From: Volutella citrinella
Taxonomy: Eukaryota; Ascomycota; Sordariomycetes; Hypocreales; Nectriaceae
Reading direction: 5' to 3'
DNA: 64,000 bases
Assembly: GCA_034401135.1 (NCBI GenBank)
Contig: JAWZSP010000008.1
Coordinates: 2,356,001-2,420,000 of the forward strand
Shown: positions 22,402 through 33,769 of the stretch, one piece after another
Layout: each line of letters begins with the position of its first letter
Numbering within the stretch: position 1 is the stretch's first letter
Notes under the pieces: model-generated
Told to the model about the DNA's origin: nothing
Database searches by the model: none
What the model saw: the letters and a program-made list of their open reading frames with translations, nothing else
Program-made: the position numbers and the translations under genes

Positions 22402-22958
22402 GGTTCTGTGGGGGCGATTCCAACATGATACATGGTGCAAGGCACCTGCAGTGCTCCATCCTTTATACCGTGGCCATGCTTCCTCGACTAAGAAGCCAAG
22501 GCCATGTCGGAAATGCCGTCTCCATAGTTCGCAGAATCGATTCGCACGCCCCACCTTCGCTTTCAAGTGCGAGACTCGCGAGCCGGCCGGGGCTACTAAA
22601 CGAGTATCGCGATGACAAGAGCCAAGGGTCCACTTGTCCACTTTGCTTTAGGCTGATGTGCTAGTGATGTTATAGGGTATTGATGATGGAAGATAATTCG
22701 ACAAGCCCGTGCAGAACACAGCCTCATACATACGCAATAGAAACCGCATTTAATTCCACAGTAGATGTCATGCAACATCTCAAACACAGTGTTAGTCTAG
22801 TAACACTCACACCTAACATTTGACAAGGGTATTGATGATACGTATTTGAAGTACTGCATATCCTCCGCTCAGATGATATAGAGAAGCCATGGAAGCTATT
22901 TTAAACAGTCTATGTGTATTATATCGTTACAATAGTACAGAGCTCGATCTCTACTTGC
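22402..22958. other. Intergenic region
   Basis: AT-richer stretch downstream of the glucosyltransferase gene and upstream of the DUF2985 gene. No gene seen. Confidence 0.5.
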
Positions 22959-25861
22959 TTATTTACCGGTAGCCAGACGCTCAAACCTGTGTACCAAATA
23001 CCCCGAGTCCATTTGTCTTCCACTGCCGTTCTTGACCATCCAAATGCCCTCTTCATGGCGTGCCTTGCCAATTTCCTTGCGAGTCGAGCCGTGGAAAGCT
23101 GTGCGCAAGCTCTTGCTGATACCAGCGCTGGGATAGGCAAACACGCCAAACATGCCAGCTCCGCTCTTGGTCGTGAGACCAATGACACCCTTCCCGAACC
23201 CTTTGGCAACCCCCAGGGCACCCTCCTTCTTCGCGCCCTTGTATGGCTCCACCACAAGGTCGGCGATGCCGTCAACGAATCCCCATGCCAATGTCTTGCC
23301 GGCAACGACCATGCCACTTGCAGCATCAGTCACTGGCCCGTGGTCGCGGACCTTACCGCCGTAGTGCTGCGGCACCGACTTGAGGCCCTCGGTCAGTGCC
23401 ATTGGGATATCGACCATCATGCCTTTCAGAGCCGTAGGGCCAATCTTGCCAACGCTTTTGGCTGATGCTCCTGCCATCCTGCCGGCAAGAGAACCAGCAT
23501 TCTCCCCTCTCGGCCTTCCCGAGTCGCCTGATGACCGAGTTGCAATGCTGCCGTCGCTGTCATGGGACGTTGCGTACTTCTTGGATGAAGCTTCAGTCTT
23601 TGCTCGCCGTTCTTTGCGAGCTTGTCTGTGCCGCTCATCGCGGTACTCTTCAACTGGCTTGGTGACGATACCCGTGATACCACCGGCCATGTCAGTTGCG
23701 GTTGCCATGACCGCCGAGGCGCCACCTGAAATGGGATCCCACCGCGTGGTTTCAATGAAGATGGGGTTACTCTGATAGCTGCGAGGAGAAGGTTAGCGAA
23801 TAGGCCGTCAAGGACATGTCAAGGTTAAACCGATGCTTACAGCTTCATGTGCTTGGCTTCGGCGGGCTTGCTTGACAGAATGATCTCGGCAGCCATCTTG
23901 GAGAGCTTGACTGGACGTTTTGACTTGCTGTAAGACCACGCCGCAGGTTCACTTGGGATCAGGTCACAAGGGATTCGTTCCAGAGGTAGTTGTCTATGGA
24001 ATGCCTGCACGGCGGCACGCACGCCCACCTCAGACGCCATCTTTGCGGCAATGGAGGCGGCCGCAGCAGCAGCTTCTTGGGACAAGCAGTATCGAATAGC
24101 GTCCGAGAGATTGTCTACGCTGAGATCTGCATGAGGTATCGGTGTAGGCCCGGCGCCTGCATTAGCAACCATTTGGCCCCAAAACGGCTGACTAGCGGTC
24201 AAAGATTAGTCCCAGTCGAAGCAGCATTGTCAGATCAGTTGTCACTTACTCGCCGAAAAAGGGGACAATGACGGTGGGTTTCCCGTTCTTGAGTCCGCAA
24301 GCCGTAGTCCCGGCGCCCCCGTGATGAACAACCGCGGCAACATGCTGGAAGAGCCACTCATGGGGACAGTCGCCGATCCAGTATACGTTTTCGTTATGAG
24401 AACCTGAGAGGTCGGACCAGCCCTTGGAAATGATGGCGCGGGCGCCAGACACACGAACAGCCTCAAGGATGATGCCAACTAGTTTCTCCGGATTTTCCAA
24501 GACGATGCTGCCGAAACCGATGTAGACTGGCGGCGGACCGGCCTCGAGGAACTGCGCAAGGTCTGCCGGTGGAGAGAATGGAGGAGGCTCGCGAAAGAAG
24601 AAGCCACAAACGTCTGTATTCAGGTGTCAGTGGTTGGCAGCGCATGGCTCTTGCGGCGACTGACCAATATGTGAAGCCCAGTCCGCAGGTTTCGGCACCA
24701 AAGCTGGTGACCAGCAGTATGTGAAGGGTACTTTCAGTGTCCGCGTGAGCATGGGGGCGTCAAACATGGCTACCTCCTCAAGGTCTATACTCCTTCGCCA
24801 TTTGTTGATGAGGTCACCTAGTCTTTTGGACAGTACGTTAGCAAGAGGGAGTCCTAGGGCAGCAGAGGCCCAGGAGGATTGTACACTAGCTCACCCTTGC
24901 CATGTTAACCACTCAACAACATCGTAAGAGATATAATTTTTGGCCCCTGAATCATTTCCGGTTGCTTTTAGATTGGCAAGAGGGTGCGGGAATGCCGTAG
25001 TGTTGCTCCAAGGCATCGTGAACATGAGGTGCACGGGAATACCCAACGCCTGGGCGCAGTGGATATGGGCAAAACTAGGCGGGTTGGCGATGATGGCATC
25101 GGCCACAAAAGGCTGACTGGTCAGTGTATCAGGCTTTAGGCACGAGTCCCAGAATCCGTCGAGCATCTCCTGGACCATGTAGCGCTTCTGCTGGATGTCC
25201 CCAGCGGCTAGGCTCTTCATGCTGGGTATGAGACCTGGATTCCTGACCATGTACGACATCAACTCGGCCGGGTCGCCGCCGACGGGGTAGAACTCGAGAT
25301 TCGAGCCTCGTACGAAGTCCTCGAATACGTCGTGGGTCGCCAGCCGGACGCGGTGGCCGTACCGCTGGAGCTCATTGCCAAGGGCGATGAATGGCTGCAC
25401 ATCGCCTCTGCTGCCAACGACTTGGATGACGATATTTAGCTTGGTAGCCCATGAACTTCCCCTCGCTTCGACTTCTGCATAGCTTGGGGCCGGCGTCGCG
25501 GGTTCGTCGTGCTTCTCCGGGGTGTGTTTGTGGAGGAAGGAGAGACTGCGGACGACTTTCGAGTCGAAATCGATATCCACCCGGCCATCATCTGAACGAA
25601 CAATTAGCACAGAAGAAGGATTCGGACTTGGGGCAACATACCCCGAATCTTGACATCACGCCCAACGAGGCTGGCTAGCCCAGATGGCGAGGAAGCCGGC
25701 GACAAGGGCTCCGCAGGCAGCTCTACGGCCCCCGCAAGGTTTCCGGTGCTAGCGGCCCGTGCCAAGCTGGAATAAGGCGGCGCCGGAGTCGCTGGTGATA
25801 GGTACGGAGTCTCATCGCCGGCGAGCTCATGTCGAATCGTGTTGCGCTTCCCGTCTGTCAT
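22959..25861 (-). CDS. Sterol 3-beta-glucosyltransferase-like GT1/GT28 enzyme with VPS13-like C-terminal tail
   Basis: UDP-glucose-dependent glycosyltransferase of the sterol glucosyltransferase type, without the PH/GRAM domains of Atg26. Six exons: the first starts at ATG 25861, and later junctions give VKIRDDGRVD, WQGDLINKW, ASHIDVCGFFF, FFGDQPFWG and KLYQSNP with normal splice sites. The N-terminal domain has [21 protein letters not shown], and the donor-sugar domain has [12 protein letters not shown] and the conserved FFGDQPFWG. After the catalytic part comes a basic linker and a tail of about 250 residues with Gly-rich hydrophobic helices ([31 protein letters not shown]) that resembles the membrane-binding C-terminal segment of VPS13/ATG2 proteins. 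The enzyme is probably peripheral on membranes. The acceptor is likely a sterol by family but is not proven. Confidence 0.87.
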
Positions 25862-26609
25862 AGTTGTTGAACCTGCCGCCCTTGAGACTGAAGGAATTGA
25901 TGGCTGATGCAATAAATAAGATCACACAGAGTGCTGAGAAGCACAGACTTGCAAAAAGTCGGCGACATTGGAACGTTGGTCATCAATGGCGCAGCTGTAA
26001 CTAACTTCATGCCTCCGAGTCAGTGACCTCGTACCGGCCGGATTTGCCGCCTCGTATCTTGTTTTCCACCTCGTACTTCGTTCCGGGCGGACACCATGCC
26101 GGAAACGGATCAGCTCCAGTTCAAAGAAAACCTTGTGAACGAAGCGGGTAGGCCCACCCATGCATAACTGAGAACGAGATGTCCAATCAGGAGCGATGAA
26201 GGTGAAAGAAGCGTTACGTGTAACCACGATACAATGCTGTCTGATCTGCCGGGAACGCCCTGCCCCACTTACAAGGCTGAATAGAGCACTCAAGGAGATG
26301 CCAGCGACATGGGTTCCGCATTGATAATACCTTGCTACACTCGTTGCGATGAGTTTGCCGCATGATGCAAAGCCAGGAAGTTGTACCTTTATTCACACGG
26401 TGGCGCTGCATCATTGATAACTATAGTATTCAGGTATATTAATTGGCATGTTGTTATAAATAGCAGCGGACTGACGTTGATGTATCCCATTGGCTTCCCG
26501 ATGTCCCTCCTTTACACAACCAAAATGCTCTTCAGGCGGTGGTGTCAGTTGACCACCATCAAATAGCCTATTTGGACAATGGCGGCATCGGGAATGAATC
26601 AGAAGCGAA
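25862..26609. other. Intergenic region
   Basis: Promoter and leader of the glucosyltransferase-like gene. No supported gene. Confidence 0.5.
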
Positions 26610-26876
26610 TCATTCCAGCCGAGTCCATAGAGGTGGACTTTGACCATCCAGGCCAAGCTTCCCCATCCATAATTCATCCTGTGCCTTGAGGCGATGATCC
26701 AGGGTATCGACGTAATCAAGGGGCCGTCGGCCGGGGTGGACAAGCGAAACAATCGTAGAGGTAGTCGAGGTGGCGGATGCGACGACGGTTGTCGAGGGGC
26801 CGCACCGGCCGGCGTCGACGGAGCCGACAAAGGCTGCCAGGGTGCAAGTTGCCCAAAGTGACTTGGAGCTTAACAT
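26610..26876 (-). CDS. Possible small secreted protein or first exon of a decayed secreted protein, 88 aa
   Basis: ATG 26876 opens a good signal-peptide-like N-terminus (MLSSKSLWATCTLAAFVGSVDAG) followed by RCGPST and a Ser/Thr/Val-rich stretch, a start common in fungal secreted proteins. The last half (LDYVDTLDHRLKAQDELW to the stop) has no recognisable domain and may be read-through into an intron or decayed sequence. I did not find a downstream exon that clearly continues it. Either a short orphan secreted protein or a remnant; not recognised as any family. Confidence 0.35.
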   Translation of the reverse strand: MLSSKSLWATCTLAAFVGSVDAGRCGPSTTVVASATSTTSTIVSLVHPGRRPLDYVDTLDHRLKAQDELWMGKLGLDGQSPPLWTRLE

Positions 26877-27480
26877 GGCAACAAGCAGTATGAACGAGTG
26901 TAAAAGAGATGCAAAAAGACAGAGAGAGAGACGACAGGGGAATCACCTCCATATAAGGCCTTAACTCCCCATTGCCAGCAAGAACGCGCCTCACCATTGC
27001 GGTCAAAGATGCCTATTGGGTGCATCGCGCTATTGGATAAGCTCAGGCGAGATGCTACGCAGACAGGGGGCAGGCTGGGGCTCATTGGATCGACAGGCCA
27101 CAATATACATAGTAACATCAGGGCTAGGTGTCCCACGCAGGGATTCCCCGAGGCTGACGGTCGTTTCTGGAAGACTAGGACGGTCAGCACACGCCTACTG
27201 GGCGGGAACCCAGACGCTGTGTTGGCGGCTACCACACCACCAGGCTTGCAAGGCACAGCTCAGGGGGGGCCCTTGATTCGGGACCTCCTTGCATTTTCGG
27301 TTTGGACGAGGCTGACTGCTGACTGCTCCGTTGCTGACTGGTTTGTTGATGTGAATGTTGACGGTATGCGAGACGTTGGCGGAATATATATCATGATTAT
27401 AATCTACAGATCTATCCTCCTGTATAATGGAATATCCAAGGCTGATGCTCCAAGACCGATGCTCCAAGACATATACAAAT
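26877..27480. other. Intergenic region
   Basis: Contains a short GA-rich tract near 26925 in the leader of the small secreted ORF. No gene seen. Confidence 0.5.
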
Positions 27481-30400
27481 CTAAGAGTACAGGCTCTGCG
27501 AATCATCCGGAACCGCGCCGACTAGCCCTCGCAACTCCCGGCTCAGCATCCTCAGCTCCTCGGCCACTTGGCCCGTCACGAGCGCATACGCATACAGCAG
27601 GGCATAGTCGCGCTCCTCGACGACGCCATCGACCAACGTGCCCGTCTCGGCGCCCCGCTGGACCGACGTCTCGTAGTCTCTGCGGAACTGGAAGATCTTG
27701 CCCAGCAGGTTCTCCCGCGCGACAAAGATGCTGGGCGTCGCGTCCGTCAGCGGGTACTCGAGCATGGCCGAGCTGGCGAGCACCTCGAGCGCCTGGCACA
27801 CGCTGTCGCACAGCGCGGCGCGCTCGCGGGCCGTGTACTGCAGCAGCACCTTCTCCGCCTCGGTGAGCCGGCCCTTGCGGTAGGCCACGAGGCTCATGGC
27901 GTAGAAGGCGTCCAGCATGCGGTTGGTGCCCCGGAGCATGCGTCCGTACACGTCCATCGGGAACGGGCCCGTGAGGTCGAACTCGGACGCCGCCGACTGC
28001 CGCATATTTTCGAGGTCGGCGGCGTAGCGCTGCATCGAGACCTGCTCCCCCGACTTGAGGTAGCTCTGCGAGCCCTGGCTGCTGAGCAGGACGGCCAGCG
28101 GGCCTCGTTTCCAGATCAGACCCATCTGCAGGTGCAGCATCGACAGGCCCTTCTTGAGCTTTGCCCGGCCCGAGATTGGCCAGATGATTCGGCACACGAT
28201 CAAGCCCCAGAGGATGCCGACCGTGACGGCCATGGCGCGGTGTTTTGTGATTTCCACAATGTCGGGGCTGCTGCCGGCCTCCTCGGTGTCGCCGTCGTCG
28301 GTGCTGGTCCTCTGGCTGATGCTATACGCATACAGCGTCGACACGTTGTACGCCAGCAGGGTGATGCGGCCCAGGGGCCCCTGGTTCCAGACAATGACAA
28401 AGTAGAAGACCAGGAAGCTGAAGAGCCAGCCGAGGAAGATGAGGATGACGCCCAGCCCCTGGCTCAGCTTCCAGTTGACGACGGAGAAGATGCACCCGAT
28501 GATTGTGCCGACGAAGCGGGACCAGCCGGTCGTGTTGGAGGCGCCCACCGTCATGTTGCACACGATCATGAAGGACAAGAGGCCCCATTCGCCCCGCCAG
28601 TGGTTGTATGTGTCTCGGGAAACTTCCAGGAAGGCAAACATGGCCCACAGAGCGGCGCCAATGCCGACTTTGAGTCCGAACTTGACTGTCACGAGATTAG
28701 TTGCTGTGCATCCAACGAGAAGCCATTCACCTACTGTCATCTCTCGCCATCGACTTTAACAGGCGCAGTACCTTCCGGAGGGTCCAAGCCGGGATATCCT
28801 TGATAGAACTGGGGGCCTGTAGAACTGTAGAGTTTCGTCGCGAGACAAACGTCGGACTATCAGCGAATCGCTCCAGCCGGAACGTAGGCTGCTGCATCAA
28901 CGGCTCAGCGCTCGGCTGCTCGGTAGGCCACAGGGGAGCTGGGGCATCAGAGCTGGGCGCCCTCCACCACAGCAGCCACAGCCAGGTCCGCTTCTCGTTG
29001 TGTAGAACGTAGTCGAGGTTTTCAAGCACGTCGAGGTACTTGAGCGTCTCTTCTCCCACCGCCTGCAGGCTGAAGCTGAAGTGGCCGCACGCCGCGGCAA
29101 CCTCCTCCATTGGCACACGCTCCAACTCTGACTGAGGGGCGGCTCTTTCAATCTGGGCGTATAGTTGCTGCACCGCATCGGCCCGTGCGGTGTTGAATGC
29201 CTCTAGAGATTCTACGACGGCCTGCCGCAGGCTGGGGTTGAGATTGACTGCAGAGTCCGGCAAGTCCCTGAACGGGGCCTCGTTGAAGACGTTGCAGAGC
29301 GTCTGGCCCAGGTGTGTCATCGAGGGACCGATAGATGTGTGGAAGAGCTCGAAGATGCTCGGCTCTGTGGCGATGAGGCCCTGTACCGGAGGTGATCGGG
29401 CCCCGGACTTGATGCCCCGTTGCAGGCTCACCTGCGCATCGGCGGCAATCTTCAGCCCGCCGAGGGACTGTGCGACCATCTCCATGGAGCCGGCAATGGA
29501 CCTCTCGCTGTAGTAAATGGCTTCGTTTCCGAGGAAGTAGTGCTCAAACTTGGCCTCCCTCAGGTCCTTCATCATTAGGGCGTAGGCGCTCGCAAAGCCC
29601 GACGACGCCGCATTGAATTTGTCAGAGGCCTGCTCGGCATCAGAGTCCATGCCGGCTTCGTCAATGATGAGGCTAAGCAGGGTGGCCAGGGACAAGGAGA
29701 CCTTGTTGGCGGACTGGCGGACGACCTGGCGGGCAGACTGGCGCCAGACAAGCAGGTTAACGGCGGCGGTGGCGGTGATGCCCATGATGAGCATCTTGAA
29801 GACCTGGGCGACCTTTTCGTTGGACCAGACGTTGGAGATGACGTGGTTCTCCCTGGTGACGACGCCGATAATGGCCAGGGACGCGAGGGTGCAGCCAGTA
29901 CTGACGAGCTGGCTGCCGACGCGCTGCTTGACCCAGCCGATGAGGCCGAACCCGCCGCCGATGAAGACGACGACGACGAGGGCGTAGGCGACGGTGGGGG
30001 CGCGCAGGACGGAGCCGAAGAGCACCGAGGTGGCCATGGACAGGACGGAGACGAGCTCGGCGTAGGCGACGGCGACGATGGCGATGAGCATGGCCTCGAT
30101 CATGGAACCGGCGGTGCGGGCCGGGTGGAAGTAGACGGTGATTGTGGCGACGACGTGCTTGCCGTCGGGCTTGCCCAGGAAGCGGGCCAGCGGCGGCGCA
30201 AACGTGGCCAAGCTGGCGATGGTGTAGGCCATGGTGCACTTGAGCACCTGCCGGCCGTGCGGCGAGGCGAGCCACGCGCGGAAGCGGGCGCCCTTGGTCT
30301 TGGCCGCGGAGCTGGCCTGGTGCCGCGCCCGACGCATCAGGTCGCGCATGCTTCTGCCCATGGGCCCGGCGCTGCTGACGCCGCCGGGGCTGGCGAGCGT

Positions 30401-30620
30401 CTCGTCATGGTCCAGGGCGGCATCGGGCCCGGGGCTGCCACGCCGTTAGCACGAGTCCGCGATGCATGGTTGGCCGGAGCCGGGCCCCGAACGACCCGGA
30501 GGCGCGGCCGGGCGGGCTGCAGGACGGAGAGCAGGGCTTTTTTGAGACTTACTCTAGGGGCGCATATGCGCCGGCGTCAGGACTGCTGGTGTCGTCTCGA
30601 TAGGCGCCCGCAGAAGACAT
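27481..30620 (-). CDS. DUF2421/ArAE-type (FUSC-like) putative transporter, 990 aa
   Basis: Large polytopic membrane protein of the fungal ER-transporter-like/DUF2421 family, related in layout to aromatic acid exporters and Brefeldin-A-sensitivity proteins. Exons are 30553-30620 (MSSAGAYRDD...), 28735-30434 and 27481-28685; phases sum to 991 codons. The intron at 30435-30552 is needed because an in-frame TAA lies just upstream of exon 2. The N-terminal half has a membrane block (about residues 75-240: KCTMAYTIASLATF, YFHPARTAGSMIEAMLIAIVAVAYAEL, PTVAYALVVVVFIGGGFGLIGW), then a long cytosolic helical region. A second membrane block starts about residue 590 (FGLKVGIGAALWAMFAFL; WKLSQGLGVILIFLGWLFSFLVFYFVIVW) and is followed by the C-terminal helical domain. 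Substrate unknown. An in-frame ATG slightly upstream of 30620 is an alternative start. Confidence 0.87.
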
Positions 30621-31305
30621 TGGCTCTGGGTGGCCGAGGCCTCGCATCGACGTTGGATCAAGCACATGTGCGTGTGCCGCGTTGCTTGGTCGTTCCCTGT
30701 TGCTGCCTTGGCACGGTTTTGCGAATGGATGGCTGGGCCAGGGCAGATGACGGCGCCGGGATGGTGAGTCAGCAGGGAGGTAGCGCTGACGGGACCGGAA
30801 TGATGTGATCATGTGCGCCACAACGTGATTGAGTGCTTGATCTGGCAACCAAAAAGGCGATGAAATCACTGAAATTGCCGTCTACCCTGTTCGTGAATTC
30901 CGTTGCTATGATTGAAGAGTACACTCGGGGTGAGGCGTATTTTGCTGCCAAGGTGCACATGGGCGGGCAGCCTAATCAAGGAGAACGCAATCAGATTCTA
31001 GCTTCTGTGGTGACGTCAAGCTGATTTAGACTCGTGTATTTTTCCGTGTTTGATTGAAAATCTTGTTATTTTTAGCTTATTCAGTTTCTAGCCATAGGTC
31101 TGTACGTATAATTATTCACTCTTGATTTGAAACTGTTCTCGTGACAGGCTGCATCAAGGTAGTTGTCGAACACGCGACACAAATCATACAGGATTACATA
31201 CGGACAAGCTAAAGGTGAACAGTAGAAAATACAAGCAATTTGGTATGTACCAGAGTGATGGGAGATGAACATGGGCACTAAATCATGTGTAGAAGAAGGC
31301 ACCTC
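30621..31305. other. Intergenic region
   Basis: Upstream region of the DUF2421 gene and 3' flank of the BRCT gene. The stretch 31020-31130 is AT-rich. No gene seen. Confidence 0.5.
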
Positions 31306-32298
31306 CTAATTTCGAGCCCTCTTCCTCCGCCCTGGCCCGGCCGCCTTCTTCGGTTTCGGCTTCGTCTCCTCCTCGCTCTCCTCCGGGCCCTCCTCCTCGT
31401 CCGCCTTGCGCTTGTTCGCCATCCGCTGCCTCTTGTCCCTGCTCACGCCGTTCTCGAGTATGTCAAAGAACTCCTGCTCGTTGATCGTCTCCAGCTCGAG
31501 CTCGTTGATGACCTGCAGCTTCTTGGGCCCGGCCCGAAGGCCCACGACGATGTAGTCCGTGTCCTCGAGCTTGGTCACCACGTCGGCGCCGTACTTGTTA
31601 GCCGTGGCGATGGATGTCACGCGGTCCATGGTCTCGAACGTGCCGGTGAAGAGAATCTTGACGCCCTTGAGGCAGTTGGGCTTGCCCTCTGGGATGCGCT
31701 TGCGGTAGGTTGAGGGGTTGGCGCCCGTCTTTGCGCCGAGAGCAGCCCTCGTGCCTGTGGAACGGTTGGTTCGTCGTGGTGCAGGCTTCGGCTTTGACGA
31801 GTTAATGTTTTTCTTGTCATCATCATCACCATCATCGTCTTTGACCTCTTCATCTCCGCCATCGTCCTCGTCGTCCCCTTCGTCCTCTTCCTTCTTGATA
31901 GCCACTGTGTTGCCATAGCGTTCAATCGGCCGCTTGGCCGTCTCGCGGGTGCTGGCTTTGTTCAGCCCAACCTTGTAGACACACATCTCGACTGCCTTGT
32001 GACCGTGTGGTCCGCCATCCAAGGTACCTATGTGCTTTCTGTCAGTTCGTCGTTGACGAGTCTCACGGTAGAGCGTACCCCTGTAGAGGCCCTCGTCATC
32101 GAGCTTGTGTGAGAAGTCATATTCGTCTCGGTCTCCGTACGGGTTGAGCAAGTCGGCATATCGGTTCATGAGCTTCTTGGCGGCTGCATTTGCTGCCGAC
32201 TTTGTGGTGTAGACCTCGGGCTCCTGGAGGCCCTCCTTGTCGTAGTCATCATCCCAGATCCAGGCCGTGATGACGTAGAGTGTGGTTGGAGCAGGCAT
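31306..32298 (-). CDS. BRCT-domain protein, 330 aa
   Basis: Probably a nuclear protein acting in DNA replication, repair or checkpoint signalling. Single exon from ATG 32298; a longer reading frame upstream has no ATG. The N-terminal region (1-110, TLYVITAWIWDDDYDKEGL onward) is a globular domain of unknown type. Residues 137-161 are a strongly acidic Asp/Glu/Lys stretch. The BRCT domain spans about 207-283: LKGVKILFTGTFETMDR, the Gly-Ala GADVVTKLEDTDYIVVG, and ELETINEQEFFDIL. This pattern is closest to the BRCT type of NAD-dependent DNA ligases and RFC1. The C-terminus is basic (KPKPKKAAGPGRRKRARN), a likely nuclear signal. No other catalytic domain is seen. Confidence 0.85.
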   Translation of the reverse strand: MPAPTTLYVITAWIWDDDYDKEGLQEPEVYTTKSAANAAAKKLMNRYADLLNPYGDRDEYDFSHKLDDEGLYRGTLYRETRQRRTDRKHIGTLDGGPHGHKAVEMCVYKVGLNKASTRETAKRPIERYGNTVAIKKEEDEGDDEDDGGDEEVKDDDGDDDDKKNINSSKPKPAPRRTNRSTGTRAALGAKTGANPSTYRKRIPEGKPNCLKGVKILFTGTFETMDRVTSIATANKYGADVVTKLEDTDYIVVGLRAGPKKLQVINELELETINEQEFFDILENGVSRDKRQRMANKRKADEEEGPEESEEETKPKPKKAAGPGRRKRARN

Positions 32299-32857
32299 TA
32301 CTTCGATAGACAGCGGCACAAGGAGGCAATGCCAGAGTTGACAGCGATGCCGAAAGATATTTCGCCGTGCTTATTGTTGTTGTTTTCATCTCACGACGCG
32401 CTTGTGATTTGATTGGCCACTTGGCGAGTTGCAAGGAAGGATTTCAGGCTGCCACAGCGCGCCAGGCACCAGCCACCCCGTTCATAGCGCCGAGCAAGCC
32501 GGTAATAACGGCCGGGCGTTGTCCATTCAACATTTATTCCCTGGGGGCGTGCCACCTCTGTCATGGAGTGTAGATTGGCTTCGCTGCTGGGTCGCTGTCC
32601 ATAAATTGTCGGATATTTGCCCTCACCAAACTCTGGCGTGGAAAGCGATTGGCCCGGCACAGTGACTGTCGTTATGCAGGCCGGCACAACAAAAGCAAGC
32701 CGGACACTCATGATGTCACTCACGTGTCACAGCCACTATACTAAGTACTAGCAGGACGGAGTACATGTAGCCGATTCCCGCCGCCAATATCGCCCATCGT
32801 CCCCGTGCATCACCACACCGCCAAATACCGACGCTGAACCAGCAAACCAACATCGCC
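32299..32857. other. Divergent promoter region, BRCT and GST genes
   Basis: Separates two divergently transcribed genes. A CACGTG E-box palindrome lies at 32721-32726, about 130 bp upstream of the GST start. No coding signal. Confidence 0.55.
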
Positions 32858-33709
32858 ATGGCCCCAGACTCTGCTGACGCGACTAACCCTCGGCGGTTTG
32901 TACTCTATGATGTGGCATATGCACAGCCCTACGAGGAGAACTCCTGCGCCCCGAATCCGTGGAAGGCCCGATATGCCCTGAATATGAAGGCCGTCCCATA
33001 CTCGACGCAGTGGGTGCAACAGCCCGATATTGCAAAAGTGCGACGCGAGTTGGGCGTGCCCCCGTGTCGCAAGTTCATGGACGGCACTGACTTCTACACC
33101 CTGCCCATGCTTCGAGACTCGGAGACGGGGACACTCATCGGGGATTCGCTCGACATTGCTAGCTACCTGCAAACCACGCTTCCCGACGCCGGAGCCGGCG
33201 ACCTGTTTCCACCCCAGAAACTCGACTACGTGTGCCCCGGGGCCCGAGATTTTGTCGTGCCGCTCTCGGGCATGAGGAAGGGCGACCATGCCGAGTACGC
33301 CGAGTTCAACCACCACGTGGACATGGTCTTCACGCTGCACTCGCAGCTCACGACCTACAAGTCGCGCTGGGACCCCGCGCTGAGGGACCAGATAGAGACC
33401 GAGTTTGCGCGGCGAGCCGGGCTGGAGTCTTGGGACCAGGTGGGCATCCACGGTGAAGCACGCGAAAAACTGAAGATGTCGCTGCGGGACTCCTTGAAGG
33501 ACCTGGCTGCCCTGCTGCAGCGGGATGCTTCGGGGCCGTTCATGCTGGGCAGCCAGCCCTCCCATGCCGACGCCATCATTGGGGGCTGGCTGCGCATGTT
33601 CAGGCTGTTGGTGCCGGAGAGCGAGTGGGACGAGATCAAGTCATGGTACGAGGGTGCCTTTGGAAACCTCGATGAGGCATTGCAACAACGCTTTAGCCGT
33701 GTTGAATAG
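32858..33709 (+). CDS. Glutathione S-transferase-like protein (UstS/LigE type), 283 aa
   Basis: Cytosolic GST-fold protein. Single exon. The N-terminal thioredoxin-like domain (about 12-110) begins FVLYDVAYAQPYEENSCAPNPWKARYAL, with the long insertion before helix 1 characteristic of the LigE/UstS branch. It continues to FYTLPMLRDSETGTLIGDSLDIASYL, where the TLPML cis-Pro and the SLDIASYL segment build the glutathione site. The C-terminal all-helical domain (about 130-275) includes PFMLGSQPSHADAIIGGWL, the usual GST C-terminal N-capping region. UstS-like GSTs occur both in secondary-metabolite clusters and alone. Here the neighbours are a Zn2Cys6 regulator (3' ends 60 bp apart) and a DUF1330-like protein. 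Substrate unknown. Confidence 0.85.
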   Translation: MAPDSADATNPRRFVLYDVAYAQPYEENSCAPNPWKARYALNMKAVPYSTQWVQQPDIAKVRRELGVPPCRKFMDGTDFYTLPMLRDSETGTLIGDSLDIASYLQTTLPDAGAGDLFPPQKLDYVCPGARDFVVPLSGMRKGDHAEYAEFNHHVDMVFTLHSQLTTYKSRWDPALRDQIETEFARRAGLESWDQVGIHGEAREKLKMSLRDSLKDLAALLQRDASGPFMLGSQPSHADAIIGGWLRMFRLLVPESEWDEIKSWYEGAFGNLDEALQQRFSRVE

Positions 33710-33769
33710 GCATTCTAGCGAGGATAGCTACAATTTGCCTTCTTAAATCGAAAGTGGAATGCTCAGACG

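Noticed and set aside
27568..28803. 411-codon plus-strand ORF opposite the DUF2421 gene
   Set aside because: GC-rich codon bias leaves the complementary frame open. The product is low-complexity and the sense strand encodes clear membrane segments.
29843..30808. 321-codon plus-strand ORF opposite the DUF2421 N-terminal half
   Set aside because: Same reason: Asp/Gly-rich antisense translation without domain features, crossing a supported intron of the sense gene.
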